Assembly: GCF_000829465.1 (NCBI RefSeq)
Contig: NZ_JXAL01000016.1
Span: 124,001 to 188,000, forward strand
Direction of reading: 5' to 3'
Length of the DNA stretch: 64,000 bases
Source: Cohnella kolymensis
GTDB lineage: Bacteria > Bacillota > Bacilli > Paenibacillales > Paenibacillaceae
Shown here: piece after piece, positions 31,769-41,430 of the stretch
Layout of the letters: each line of letters opens with the position of its first letter
Position numbering within the stretch: position 1 is the first letter of the stretch
Made by a program: the position numbers and the translations under genes
Notes under the pieces: model-generated
What the model saw: the letters and a program-made list of their open reading frames with translations, nothing else
Databases searched by the model: none
What the model was told of the DNA's origin: nothing

Positions 31769-32398
31769 GTGAAAAAGATTGATTTTACTGGAACACGCAT
31801 TGGACAATTGACAGTCATCAGAGAAGCAGGCAAAGATAAGTTCGGACACATACAGTGGTTGTGCAAGTGCGATTGCGGCAATGAAACGATTGTGTTGAGT
31901 GACAACATCAAACGCAAGCACAGCAAGAGTTGCGGATGTTTAAGAACAAACACAATAGTCGCTTTAAATCAAACACACGGAATGACACACACCCGCATTT
32001 ACACCGTATGGGTTAACATGGTGCAACGATGCAACAATCCCAACTCAGGACGTAATTATGAGGCTTATGGGAAAAGAGGAATTAAGGTTGACAGCAAGTG
32101 GTTGACTTTCGATGGTTTTATGGAAGATATGGGCGACACTTACCGAGATTGTTTAACGCTAGACCGAATAGATGTGAATGGGAATTATACGAAACAAAAT
32201 TGCAGATGGGTTGAAGTTCTTGTGCAGGCTAACAACAAGCGTAACAACCGATTTATCGAAGTAAGAGGTAAAAGGGCAACCATACCCGACTTAGCAAGAG
32301 AATACAAAGTTCCATCCGCTACATTATGGGCTAGGATATACAAATTAGGTTGGAGCATTGACAAAGCCCTGACTGAACCAATACGAAGACACTCCTAA
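31769..32398 (+). CDS. HNH homing endonuclease
   Basis: GTG 31769 lies 8 bases after CGGAGG. The 209-residue product reads FTGTRIGQLTVI at the start, a Cys cluster (CKCDCGNET, KSCGCL), the HNH-type core (LTLDRIDVNGNYTKQNCRWV, then NNKRNNR) and a C-terminal HTH-like DNA-binding segment (IPDLAREYKVPSATLWARI). This is a standard phage homing endonuclease, inserted as a cassette among head genes. Confidence 0.92.
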   Translation: MKKIDFTGTRIGQLTVIREAGKDKFGHIQWLCKCDCGNETIVLSDNIKRKHSKSCGCLRTNTIVALNQTHGMTHTRIYTVWVNMVQRCNNPNSGRNYEAYGKRGIKVDSKWLTFDGFMEDMGDTYRDCLTLDRIDVNGNYTKQNCRWVEVLVQANNKRNNRFIEVRGKRATIPDLAREYKVPSATLWARIYKLGWSIDKALTEPIRRHS

Positions 32399-32416
32399 CG
32401 GGGTGTTTTTATTTTT
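32390..32416 (+). terminator. terminator after HNH cassette
   Basis: CACTCC and GGGGTG (one G-U pair) around TAAC, then TTTTTATTTTT. It overlaps the HNH stop. Confidence 0.75.
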
Positions 32417-32432
32417 GGGGGTGATTATAGAA

Positions 32433-32804
32433 GTGGCAATTACAGGTGAACAGGTATTCAATATAGCTGTTGCTTTACTAGACGAAATCCAAACTAGCGC
32501 ATCATACCGCCAATACGCACCAAGCGTCTTAACCACCCTGCAAGCGGAACTGTTGCCGAAGACGGAGACACCGACTGTTATCGCGGATCTCGCACAGCCT
32601 CTCTCTTTACCTGACTCGCTGTGTCTCCAAGCACTCCCTTATGGACTCGCCGCACACCTTATGATTATCGACAATCCTAACGACCAAGGGAAAGCGGCGT
32701 TCTTTAACGCACGTTATGACGAGTTAAAGAGCAAGCGAGGCGCAACAATCACACCGATAACCGATGTCTACAGCGTGGGGGCGGATGGCTATGGCACGTA
32801 TTAG
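32433..32804 (+). CDS. head-tail adaptor-like protein (by position)
   Basis: GTG 32433 is preferred (GGGGGTG upstream). The 123-residue helical product (GEQVFNIAVALLDEIQTSAS, LQALPYGLAAHLMIID, FFNARYDELKSKRG) lies between capsid and tail genes. Its helical pattern and the late LM/FNARYDEL segment resemble small connector proteins, but I do not recognise an exact family. Confidence 0.6.
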   Translation: MAITGEQVFNIAVALLDEIQTSASYRQYAPSVLTTLQAELLPKTETPTVIADLAQPLSLPDSLCLQALPYGLAAHLMIIDNPNDQGKAAFFNARYDELKSKRGATITPITDVYSVGADGYGTY

Positions 32805-34563
32805 CGCATCAAGCGTCCCCTCCCAAATTGACCGCATCAACCGCTTCAAAGGAATCAACGTATCCGTCGATCCCACGCAGTTGGAGTATAACGAATCACC
32901 TTCCATGCTCAACATGACACTTGACACCGAAGGCGCATTAGACAAACGCACAGGGTACGCGAAACTGTTTCCCACAGCCCTCGGCGGAACAGTGTGGAGC
33001 GCGTTCGACTATCGCAAGAGTGACGGCACGACTGAGCATCTTTTACACGCGGGAACGAACCTGTACCGGATGCCCGTGGATGGAACACAGCCGACTTCCA
33101 TTTATGCGAGTCTCGCAAATAGCAGGAGCAACATGTTCGCGATGGCCGGGAAAGTGTACATCCAAGACGGCACGAACTACCTGGAGTATGACGGGACAAC
33201 GGTGAAAGAACCTGACCCATACATTCCGACACTGTTCATCTCCACACCTCCAGCAGGGGGCGGAACAGCGTTTGAGGACTTCAACCTACTTGGCACGAAG
33301 TTTAAGCAATCCTTCTCCGGGGATGGCACAGCGACCGTGTTTCAACTCGCACTAAGTGGATTAGACGCAACACCTGTTACCGCAGTAGTCGGCGTAACGA
33401 CCATCAACGAGGGCTCGGGGCTGACCGTTGACCGCACATTAGGCAAAGTCACCTTTACCACTGCGCCAGCCACAGGAACGCCGAACAACGTGGTCATAAC
33501 CGCGAGCAAGACAACAGCAGGCATGAAGCAGAAGATCACGGCTTGCAAAAATGCGAGGCTGTACGGCGGAACAAATGACACTCGCGTGTTCATGTGGAGT
33601 AAGAACATCCTTTATCGCTCGGATGTGTACCGTCCCAACTACTTCCCGGAGAATGCGTTCCAAAAGGTAGGCGGAGACGATGACATTCAGAACATGGTGA
33701 TCCAATACGATACCGCCGTCATCGAGAAAGAGTTCAGCAAGTGGTCACTACGATACGAGCAGGACAGCACAGGAAAGGCGCTATTCCCCATTAGACCGAT
33801 TAACGACACAGTAGGGTGTATCGCTCCTCTCTCGTCTCAGATCGTGGAGAATGCGCCTGTATCGCTCACACGCAACGGTGTATACACGCTCGCCGGGGGT
33901 AATGTGCGGGATGAGCGCAATGTGTCGCAGATTTCTAAGCGTATTGATAAGTTACTGCTCGCTGAACCGAATCTCAAGGATGCTATTTCCATCGACTTCG
34001 ACCAAAAGTACATGATCTTCCTTAACGGCAACGTGTATGTATGGGACTATCGCCTCAACGAGTGGTATCCGTGGGACAATTTCCCGGCTACGAGTGTGTG
34101 GGAGATTGATTCGCGGCTTTATTTCGGGGATGTGGCGGGAAATGTCTATTACCTGAAAAAGCTGGGAGAAAACGCGGCGTACCGCGACAACACCCAAGCA
34201 ATCATCTGGCATTGGTACGGCAAACAGAATGCTTTTGGCATGGATGAGCGAAGGAAACTGGTGGAGAAGGTTGAGGTTACCATCAAGCCGGACTCTGCGA
34301 CCTCTGCTGAAATGTACTACATCACCGATCAAACCCAAAGCCCGTTAGTCGCAAGGCTGAAAATGAACATGTTTGATTTTAACAACTTTAATTTTGGAGA
34401 GTTCACTTTCCTGGTGAACAATTTCCCACAAAGCACCATGACCAAGATCAAAGCGAAAAAGATCGTCTATTTCCAGCTTTACTTTAAGGGGCAGGAGATT
34501 GATGAGAGTTTAGGCTTACTCTCCATCAGCATCATCTACTCTCCGCAAAGCCTCGTTAAATAA
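32791..34563 (+). CDS. large tail/neck beta-rich protein (P22 gp10-like)
   Basis: ATG 32791 follows GTGGGGGCGG and overlaps the previous gene. The 590-residue protein starts INRFKGINVSVDPTQLEYNESPSMLNMTLD. It has repeated short beta-blade-like units (NLYRMPVDGTQP, GKVYIQDGTNYLEYDG, NVYVWDYRLNEWYPW, GNVYYLKKLGENA). This layout matches propeller-type tail-needle/stabilisation proteins of short-tailed phages. It is probably part of the tail machine attached below the portal. Complete. Confidence 0.7.
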   Translation: MARISASSVPSQIDRINRFKGINVSVDPTQLEYNESPSMLNMTLDTEGALDKRTGYAKLFPTALGGTVWSAFDYRKSDGTTEHLLHAGTNLYRMPVDGTQPTSIYASLANSRSNMFAMAGKVYIQDGTNYLEYDGTTVKEPDPYIPTLFISTPPAGGGTAFEDFNLLGTKFKQSFSGDGTATVFQLALSGLDATPVTAVVGVTTINEGSGLTVDRTLGKVTFTTAPATGTPNNVVITASKTTAGMKQKITACKNARLYGGTNDTRVFMWSKNILYRSDVYRPNYFPENAFQKVGGDDDIQNMVIQYDTAVIEKEFSKWSLRYEQDSTGKALFPIRPINDTVGCIAPLSSQIVENAPVSLTRNGVYTLAGGNVRDERNVSQISKRIDKLLLAEPNLKDAISIDFDQKYMIFLNGNVYVWDYRLNEWYPWDNFPATSVWEIDSRLYFGDVAGNVYYLKKLGENAAYRDNTQAIIWHWYGKQNAFGMDERRKLVEKVEVTIKPDSATSAEMYYITDQTQSPLVARLKMNMFDFNNFNFGEFTFLVNNFPQSTMTKIKAKKIVYFQLYFKGQEIDESLGLLSISIIYSPQSLVK

Positions 34564-34574
34564 GGGGGTGCAGA

Positions 34575-34967
34575 ATGCTTAATAAAATCACCGCATTATC
34601 TGACTTAATCGCAACATTAGCTGACAGGCCAGTTATGACCTCCGCACAACTAAAAGGATACTTTGACAGCCAGCCGGATCAAATTAAAGTTGCGTTTAAC
34701 GCCTTAATTGATTCTCTGATGTCATCCACATCAGGAGATAGCGGGGCGCACAGCATCGGATCTGCCACGATCTCAGGGGTTTCCGGGGCAACGGTATGGG
34801 CGCAGTTAACCGACCTTAAAGCTCAAATCGCCGCAGTTAGTGTGGGAACCCTGCCGGATGGCTCAATTACACCTGCTAAACTCTCGTTCGACCCCGCCAC
34901 ACAAGCGGAGATGGACGCGATGAACCTGAACAATAAACGAATACTCTCTATGGGAGGAATGCTGTAA
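34575..34967 (+). CDS. tail-fibre-like structural protein
   Basis: ATG 34575 follows AAGGGGGTG. The 130-residue product has the familiar fibre N-terminus (TALSDLIATLADRPVMTSAQLKGYFDSQPDQI) and a Gly/Ser/Ala/Thr-rich middle followed by TLPDGSITPAKLS, a phrase common in phage fibre and baseplate upper proteins. Confidence 0.7.
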   Translation: MLNKITALSDLIATLADRPVMTSAQLKGYFDSQPDQIKVAFNALIDSLMSSTSGDSGAHSIGSATISGVSGATVWAQLTDLKAQIAAVSVGTLPDGSITPAKLSFDPATQAEMDAMNLNNKRILSMGGML

Positions 34968-35309
34968 ATGGCTACCGGGGATCGCACACCAACCGAAATA
35001 ACTCCGCCAACCGCACTCAGCACAACAGCAACAGCGGTTTATACGAATTCTGCCGCAAACCGGGGGCAATTAACGGGACTGTGGATTTGCAACACCTCAT
35101 CTTTTCAGCGTATTGTAACGCTCTACAAGAACGGTACAGCCGCCGTAAATCAGATAAGCGCCATCACCCTTCCTGCGGGTACATCGACGCTCATAGACCT
35201 CTCAGGTAAGGCGTTGGTGTTCACCGGCACTCAGATTCTCGCCGCCAAACAAGACGCAGGGACAGATTGCAACATTGCAGCATACGGCATCCTTGAGCAG
35301 ATTGCGTAG
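34968..35309 (+). CDS. beta-sandwich virion protein
   Basis: The start directly follows the previous stop. The 113-residue product is Thr/Ala-rich and beta-patterned (GLWICNTSSFQRIVTLYKNG, LPAGTSTLIDLSGKALVFTG, CNIAAYGILEQI). It is similar in style to small fibre-associated proteins. Role by position: host-recognition module. Confidence 0.6.
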   Translation: MATGDRTPTEITPPTALSTTATAVYTNSAANRGQLTGLWICNTSSFQRIVTLYKNGTAAVNQISAITLPAGTSTLIDLSGKALVFTGTQILAAKQDAGTDCNIAAYGILEQIA

Positions 35310-35317
35310 GTGATACG

Positions 35318-35872
35318 ATGATACGAAACTTTGGTTCGGTTACGGGACTCACCAATCAACCTCAAGGGTTAGACATCGGACTTGGCGGTGGGAACAACGT
35401 TAAAAGCATTCAGCGCGGATCTTACAACATGGGCGCAAATTCAACGGCCTCAATTCCCATTTCATCAATTGATCCTACCAAGTCGATAGTGTATATCACC
35501 TTTGTGAACGGTGGGTCTTCTACACATAACAACTGCTTGGTTCGGGTGACTTCGCTCGCTGCAACAAGTATAGCGATTGAGCGCTCTAGCGGAGTCGGAA
35601 CGGCGATAGTGGAATGGGTTGTCTTGGAATACGTCGCGGTCAAATCCAAGCAAACAGGTTCAAGAGCATTGACGGGTTCCAACACTGAGGATTTGACCAA
35701 CGTATCCGCGATTGACCCGAACAAATCCATACTCATTGTCACGTTTATTGCAAACGGAACTGAAAGTACCACCGCCATGCAACGTTATAATATCCGAAGC
35801 ACAACGCAGATTATGATTGCCAGCAACACAACGAATACCACAGCAAACTGGCAGCTCATCGAGTTCCCGTAA
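35318..35872 (+). CDS. fibre-like protein with two tandem repeats
   Basis: The 184-residue protein consists of a short start and two ~80-residue copies of one beta unit. The copies are SIQRGSYNMGANSTASIPIS / SIDPTKSIVYITFVNGG ... AIVEWVVLEY and SKQTGSRALTGSNTEDLTNV / AIDPNKSILIVTFIANG ... ANWQLIEF. It is likely a receptor-binding or fibre-tip protein. Confidence 0.65.
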   Translation: MIRNFGSVTGLTNQPQGLDIGLGGGNNVKSIQRGSYNMGANSTASIPISSIDPTKSIVYITFVNGGSSTHNNCLVRVTSLAATSIAIERSSGVGTAIVEWVVLEYVAVKSKQTGSRALTGSNTEDLTNVSAIDPNKSILIVTFIANGTESTTAMQRYNIRSTTQIMIASNTTNTTANWQLIEFP

Positions 35873-35883
35873 GGAGGGAAAAC

Positions 35884-36147
35884 ATGATCCACGCTCAACT
35901 AGACGAACACCTCATCTGCACCGGATGCAGCAATTTAAAGCAGATCGAGTCCCACCCTCTCCTCGTTTACCTCCCTGACGGATGGAACGAGGATTTGTTA
36001 TGGCGCAAATGGGATGGACAGTGGAGTGTGGAGAAATACGCGCCTCCTGAACCTGTTCCTGGCCCGGACTTGCCCGCTGAAATCACTCAACTAAAAGCTA
36101 CTCAAGCAGACATTCTCTTAGCTATGGTCATGAATGATCTCATGTAA
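35884..36147 (+). CDS. phage protein upstream of XkdX
   Basis: ATG 35884 follows AAGGAGGG. The 87-residue product has CTGCSNLKQIESHPLLVYL, an aromatic stretch (WRKWDGQWSVEKYAPPEP) and a C-terminal helix (EITQLKATQADILLAMVM). This type of protein is commonly encoded next to XkdX in Firmicute phages. Function unknown. Confidence 0.65.
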   Translation: MIHAQLDEHLICTGCSNLKQIESHPLLVYLPDGWNEDLLWRKWDGQWSVEKYAPPEPVPGPDLPAEITQLKATQADILLAMVMNDLM

Positions 36148-36161
36148 AAGGGGCGGTATAC

Positions 36162-36299
36162 ATGGACTGGTTTAATACGGTTAAAGACTATTATGATTCT
36201 GGATTCTACACCAAAGAACAGGTCGCAGTTTTCGTACAAAAAGGTAAGATCACGCCTGCACAGTATGAAGAAATAGTAGGCGAACCTTACCCAGGGTAA
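36162..36299 (+). CDS. xkdX: XkdX family protein
   Basis: The 45-residue product shows the complete XkdX pattern: WFNTVKDYYDSGFYTKEQVA, then VQKGKITPAQYEEIVGEPY. These tiny proteins lie beside fibre genes in many Firmicute phages; their role is not established. Confidence 0.88.
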   Translation: MDWFNTVKDYYDSGFYTKEQVAVFVQKGKITPAQYEEIVGEPYPG

Positions 36300-36308
36300 T
36301 AAGGGTCA

Positions 36309-36445
36309 GGGGAAGTACCGCCCCAAGCAGACACTTCCCCCTTTGCTCTCTATCCCGAAGGATGGAGAGTTTTTACATTTTATCACCAAGTCATCAAAAT
36401 CGAACAGTAAAATTTTGGCTCCGTATCTGCGGGGCTTTTTCTTTT
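36309..36445 (+). terminator. cluster of three terminator-like hairpins
   Basis: GGGGAAGT/ACTTCCCC (36309-36340), CTCTCTATCC/GGATGGAGAG then T5 (36346-36374), and GCTCCG/CGGGGC then T5 (36418-36440). They separate the fibre genes from the internal-protein genes. The second is the strongest. Confidence 0.78.
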
Positions 36446-36459
36446 AAGGGGGCGATATA

Positions 36460-37854
36460 GTGGCCGCAATGACACCCGAACAAATCACCGCAGAACTCAC
36501 GCGTAAGGCAGCGTCAGGGGTAACAAAAGCAAGCAGCGCCGCAAACCAAACACAGCTAGACGGCATCATTAAATCACGGACAGACGCGGCTAATGCCGTG
36601 ACCGCGCCGCCTACGAACGACACAGTATCCCCGACTGCTGATATGGAAACCAAGCTAAACGATGCCATTAACCTGCGTAAAACCGCCGAACTTGATGCTA
36701 TTCGCAGGGAGCGAGATGCCGCACTCCAAGGCTTAAACAAAACGGAGACGCAAACGAAACAAAATGCCTACGATAACCGCAATCAAGCGGATGTAGTTGC
36801 CATGCAGAACGCCCAAAGGCTGCGTCAGTCCATGGCAGACATGGGGCTGCTGAACAGCGGAGACAATTTGACAGCGCAAGCACAAGGCAACGCACAGCGC
36901 CAAGGGGCAATCGGTTCCATAAACCGCGACGAGTCGAATATGCTGACGGATATCTCAGAGCGCAGGGCGTTGCTGAACAACCAGGCGGCGGGTCAAGAAT
37001 CTGGACTCACCAGCAGGCTAGAAGCGGATCGCCTGGATCGCATGATCGATATTCAGCGGTTCGGCATTGATGACCAGTTTAGACGGGATCAGTTTGGATG
37101 GCAGAAGCAAACCGATACAGCAGCGCTTACGGGTAACTTTAACGGTCAGCGTACCATTCAAGGGCAGACCTTTGATCGCAGTAAGTTTGAATCCGACAGG
37201 GCTTATGACTATCAAGTGGGTCGTGACAAGGTTGAAGATCAGCGTTGGCAAAAAGAGTTTGACTACAGAGTTAAACAAGACGGTATACAAAGCGCGATTG
37301 CTTGGTACAACGCGAAAACATCCCGTCAGAGTTCTAACAATGCCTCGAGCAACGCTAGTTTTAGCAAGCTAATTGATATTTGGGGCGCATCGGGTAAAGC
37401 TCCTGCCGGATTAGAGTCATTTGGTATTCAACCAGGACAGCCATATAAGCCAGACAGCAATGGAAACCCTGGGGGAATCTCCAAGGAAATGATGAGCGAG
37501 ATGGACGGACTGTATACCGGATTGTCTAGCAATCAGATTTCTCCTAGCCAAGCCAAAGCCGAGATCGATGGTCGTGAGCGTATGGGGCTTATCACACCGC
37601 AGGACGCAACAGCCATGCGGTCATTCGTTCAAAAGTTCTCAGAAGGCGGGTCAGGTGGAAAGCCGCAGGTCGTTCAATCCAATCTCGCTGGAATGACAGG
37701 CGATCAGCTTTTAAAGGTATGGGAAACTGACCCGACAGGAAAATCGGCAGGCAGAGGAATGTATGATTGGCGTTCATGGATTAAAGATCCAAGAGGACAA
37801 CAAGCCGGTGTAACTTTTGAAATGTGGAAAGATCAATTCGGGCCGAGGATGTAG
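36460..37854 (+). CDS. internal virion/ejection-like protein
   Basis: GTG 36460 follows AAGGGGGCG. The 464-residue protein is Ala/Gln/Asp-rich and helical (RTDAANAVTAPPTND, ERDAALQGLNKTETQTKQNA, QQRQ-like segments, DDQFRRDQFGWQKQTDTAAL). It has a Ser/Asn-rich linker and a C-terminal part ending GVTFEMWKDQFGPRM. Such proteins upstream of a giant helical protein are typical of DNA-ejection proteins of short-tailed phages. No enzymatic motif seen. Confidence 0.6.
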   Translation: MAAMTPEQITAELTRKAASGVTKASSAANQTQLDGIIKSRTDAANAVTAPPTNDTVSPTADMETKLNDAINLRKTAELDAIRRERDAALQGLNKTETQTKQNAYDNRNQADVVAMQNAQRLRQSMADMGLLNSGDNLTAQAQGNAQRQGAIGSINRDESNMLTDISERRALLNNQAAGQESGLTSRLEADRLDRMIDIQRFGIDDQFRRDQFGWQKQTDTAALTGNFNGQRTIQGQTFDRSKFESDRAYDYQVGRDKVEDQRWQKEFDYRVKQDGIQSAIAWYNAKTSRQSSNNASSNASFSKLIDIWGASGKAPAGLESFGIQPGQPYKPDSNGNPGGISKEMMSEMDGLYTGLSSNQISPSQAKAEIDGRERMGLITPQDATAMRSFVQKFSEGGSGGKPQVVQSNLAGMTGDQLLKVWETDPTGKSAGRGMYDWRSWIKDPRGQQAGVTFEMWKDQFGPRM

Positions 37855-37866
37855 GAGGCTGATGTC

Positions 37867-40800
37867 ATGAGTTTTTCTCGTTTCAACAAATCAAACAGCA
37901 GCTTCCAACGTTTCTCACAGCCGACTGATCCTTACGACACTACATCCATCGATAATCAGATTAAGAATGCCTCAACACGCATTCAAGACGCGGGGTTCCA
38001 ACCGGATAATGCGGATAAACGAAATTGGTTTGAAAGGTTGACCAATTTACCACAGAAGCAAAACTTCTTCTTTGACACACTTGAACTTCTTGGTCGTCCG
38101 GGGCAATCGGTTATGAACGCAATCCACAAGAAAAATACTTCTATGAGTTTAGGCGAAGCATTGAAGAGAGGCATATCCGGTGACGATAAAATAAGAGGCT
38201 CAGAATTGTTGCAGGGAACGAATATGAATGCCGCGGCTAAAGCGGTGGTGGGAACAGGTCTAGAGATTGCGCTAGACCCTCTCACATACGTACCAGGCGG
38301 CATTCTAGCCAAAGGGGTAACAATACCTGGGAAAGCAGCTGGCAGAGCTGTATCTGGCGCGTACAAAGCCACAGAGAACGCGATACCATCATTTGCGAGG
38401 TTTAGCGAGAATACTTTACGTCCGGCTGCTGAAAATGTCAAAGACGGACTTGGCTATATGTTCAACTCTGAATACAAGATTAAAGACACTCTCGACGGAG
38501 GAAAAAGTGATTTTCTAAAGAATCTCAATCAACAGACTGACAACAGCCGCCGATACATGCAGGAGGAAACGCTTGGCAACCTCGGTAGAGTCGCAAGGGA
38601 CGCGGGAGGCATCGATACAGGGGCAGACGTTGGGCGGATTATGGAAAAGCCTCTGCGCCAATTTGAGGACGTTAAGGGCTATGAGTTTCCAGATGGATTG
38701 AGGCGCACAGAAAATAAACAGGATTTGTTTGCTGAAATCAGCAAGAACCGGGGTTCCATAAAAAACATCGGCAAAGACATTCGCGCAACTTCCGGCCAGT
38801 ACGATCAAGCCATCGGGCAGTTTGGCAATGCGCTTGATCAAACGGACTCACAGCTTCGAAAACTGTTTGCGGGTTTGGAGCGTGAAGCCGGTAAGAATTT
38901 GGATTCTACCACTCGCGGCAACCTTCGTGAGGCTAGTTTGGAACTGAAACGATTAGATAGTCAGATTAACAACTTCGACAACGCACAAGAAAGCGTACTG
39001 CGACATTTCAAGAAACAAGTCAAAGACAACCACGAGAGTAATTTTGAACTGTTGAAACGTATTAAAGATGTTGCGCCTAACGGTGTTAAAGGTGTTGCTC
39101 GTCAAGAGATGCCTAATGGCTTGCTGATTCGTAAAGAAGGAAAGGCAATTGATGAAGTTGCGAATGAGCTTGGCTATCAATACGCTGATGATTTAGTACA
39201 AGAACTGAAACGTTTGAACAATGTCCCTCGGAAGTTGGATGAAGAGACAGTAACGAGATTTGCCCAACAAGAAATGCAACGTACAGGATCGCTTGAACGT
39301 TTGCAGGACACTTTCAAAGGGCTACAGACAGCTAAGTCGACTATCCAAAACTCCATCAAAGATATCGCCAAGCAAGCGCCAAAAACCAGAGCAGCAAAAG
39401 CAGCCGCACAAGCATTCGCAAAACTGTCCGATCATCCAGAGTATGTACGCCTGACACAGCAACGAGACGCTTTAAAACAGCAGTTTGACGCGCTGAAAAC
39501 TGAGTCCAAGTCAACGCGCCAGGGAAAGGTTGATCAAATCAAGCAACATGAGGCAGATATTCAAACACTGCACGAAGCAGCTAAAAACCCTGTGATCGTG
39601 CAAAAGGAGATACCGAGGCCGCCGCGTGAATCGTCAGCAGATCCCAAGATTCAAAAGGCTGCACAAAAGCTAGTCAAGAGTAACGCAGTCATACGGGAGT
39701 TTGCTGAACAGAACGGCATCGGTATCCCTGAACTTGAAGGCTACATGACGCATGTATGGAGTCAAGAAGAACGGGCGAGACGGACGCGGGTATCTGCGGT
39801 TGATCGTGGTTCAAGGGGAACAGGAAACCCTAACAAATCCATCCTCAAAAATCGCGAGTTAACAGGAAGCGCGGAGGACATCAATGACAAGTTAGGTCGT
39901 AAATTCTTCGAGCCTAACGCGTTCTATGCTTCGGCAATAGGACAAAAGCGACTCGTTGACTATGTTCATGCCGTTAAATTCAGGCGAGAAGTGCTGAGTA
40001 ATCCTGAGTTTGCAAACAAATTTGTTAAAGGCATGACCGTCCCTAAAGGCGCAGAAGTGATTGACACCAATAATTATAAGTTCCTGAAGGATTCCGGAGA
40101 TGTGTTGGATGGAATGGGGCTTGCCGATGAGGTAGGCGGTCAGTATATTGTCACCAAGCAAGCGAAGCTTCTCCTTGACCGTTATCAACGCATAAACACC
40201 GATGAGGGTACAAAAGCTTTCCTTAAAGCATTCGACACCATACAAAGCTTCTGGAAACGCGGTGCGTTGTTCTCTCTTGGGTATCACGTTCGCAACCAAG
40301 CCGGGGCAATGTTTAACAACTATGTGGGTGGAATGAATCCGGTAGATATCGCCAAGTACACACAAGATGGATTTAAAGAAGTGGCGCGAGCAATCGGCGG
40401 TAAAGAGTCTGCGTTGTTTACTGAATACCGGAAGCAAGGTCTAAGCTCGACAGCACTCTCTCAGGTGGAATTTGCTCGTTATGGAGAGGAGCCCGAAAAG
40501 GCGATTGAAAAGACGGTCAAAAACCTAAGTAAGGATACCAAGGGCCAAGTCACCCAACGCCTGAATCCGGTTAACGCCTTTAAGACATCACAGGAAGTCG
40601 GTAACTTCTTCGACCAAGGTAATAGATTCGCACTTTATAAATGGGCGCGTGAAAAGCTCAATCTGAGCCCGGAAAAGGCAGCGGAAAAGGTACGGGAGGT
40701 TCAATTCGACTATACCAAGCTAACGCCGTTTGAACAGAATGTAGTTGCTCGGGTCGTTCCGTTCTATCGTTGGATGCGTAACAACATCCCGTTTCAGGTG

Positions 40801-41430
40801 CGCCAGTTCATCAACGATCCGCGTAAATATGAATACCTGAATAAGGCTAGGTTAAACGCACAACAAGCGGTTGGTCTGGACGATGAGAACATACCGGATT
40901 ACATGAAGGAAAGCTTCTCCATGCCGATATCGGGTGAGGGTGGCAAAGGTAAAATGCTCGGGCTAAACCTTCCGCTTGGCGACTTAACTAAACTATCAAG
41001 ACCGGGGAAAACGCTTATCGATTCTGTTTCCCCGCTGCTAAAGACACCGGCTGAATTAGCGCTGAATTTCAATACATTCAGAGGCAAACCAATTCAGCAG
41101 TTTAGCGGCCAACAAAAGCAGTACGAGGTTCCGGGTATCGGAGAGTTTGGCGTACCAATCAAAGGGGCGTATGCGTTTGAACAGGCAACGGGGCAGATTG
41201 GACGCGGCTTAAGTGGGTTGATGCAGAAACCAGAAAACGTCGACCAGGACGTAAAGAACCGCCTGCCGACGCTCGGGATTTCATCTCTTACTAAAGACTT
41301 CGACGCGGAGAAATACGCCTACTACGCCAAGCTCAACGAGCTGAAACAACTGCAAGACTTGATTCTGTTCATTGAGCAGCAGACCGGCGACAAACCAAGA
41401 ACAGTAAGAGAAATTGCGAAGGGGCGGTGA
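37867..41430 (+). CDS. very large helical virion protein (ejection / LPD38-like)
   Basis: The 1187-residue product has an N-terminal hydrophobic patch (LTYVPGGILAKGVTIPGKAA), a long coiled-coil centre (about residues 280-640), and a C-terminal region with KRGALFSLGYHVRNQAGAMFNN, PFEQNVVARVVPFYRWMRNN and a membrane-active-like stretch. The FYRWMRNN region resembles the LPD38-type C-terminal domain of large phage polyvalent proteins. It probably travels in the capsid and helps DNA cross the envelope. Complete. Confidence 0.7.
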   Translation: MSFSRFNKSNSSFQRFSQPTDPYDTTSIDNQIKNASTRIQDAGFQPDNADKRNWFERLTNLPQKQNFFFDTLELLGRPGQSVMNAIHKKNTSMSLGEALKRGISGDDKIRGSELLQGTNMNAAAKAVVGTGLEIALDPLTYVPGGILAKGVTIPGKAAGRAVSGAYKATENAIPSFARFSENTLRPAAENVKDGLGYMFNSEYKIKDTLDGGKSDFLKNLNQQTDNSRRYMQEETLGNLGRVARDAGGIDTGADVGRIMEKPLRQFEDVKGYEFPDGLRRTENKQDLFAEISKNRGSIKNIGKDIRATSGQYDQAIGQFGNALDQTDSQLRKLFAGLEREAGKNLDSTTRGNLREASLELKRLDSQINNFDNAQESVLRHFKKQVKDNHESNFELLKRIKDVAPNGVKGVARQEMPNGLLIRKEGKAIDEVANELGYQYADDLVQELKRLNNVPRKLDEETVTRFAQQEMQRTGSLERLQDTFKGLQTAKSTIQNSIKDIAKQAPKTRAAKAAAQAFAKLSDHPEYVRLTQQRDALKQQFDALKTESKSTRQGKVDQIKQHEADIQTLHEAAKNPVIVQKEIPRPPRESSADPKIQKAAQKLVKSNAVIREFAEQNGIGIPELEGYMTHVWSQEERARRTRVSAVDRGSRGTGNPNKSILKNRELTGSAEDINDKLGRKFFEPNAFYASAIGQKRLVDYVHAVKFRREVLSNPEFANKFVKGMTVPKGAEVIDTNNYKFLKDSGDVLDGMGLADEVGGQYIVTKQAKLLLDRYQRINTDEGTKAFLKAFDTIQSFWKRGALFSLGYHVRNQAGAMFNNYVGGMNPVDIAKYTQDGFKEVARAIGGKESALFTEYRKQGLSSTALSQVEFARYGEEPEKAIEKTVKNLSKDTKGQVTQRLNPVNAFKTSQEVGNFFDQGNRFALYKWAREKLNLSPEKAAEKVREVQFDYTKLTPFEQNVVARVVPFYRWMRNNIPFQVRQFINDPRKYEYLNKARLNAQQAVGLDDENIPDYMKESFSMPISGEGGKGKMLGLNLPLGDLTKLSRPGKTLIDSVSPLLKTPAELALNFNTFRGKPIQQFSGQQKQYEVPGIGEFGVPIKGAYAFEQATGQIGRGLSGLMQKPENVDQDVKNRLPTLGISSLTKDFDAEKYAYYAKLNELKQLQDLILFIEQQTGDKPRTVREIAKGR

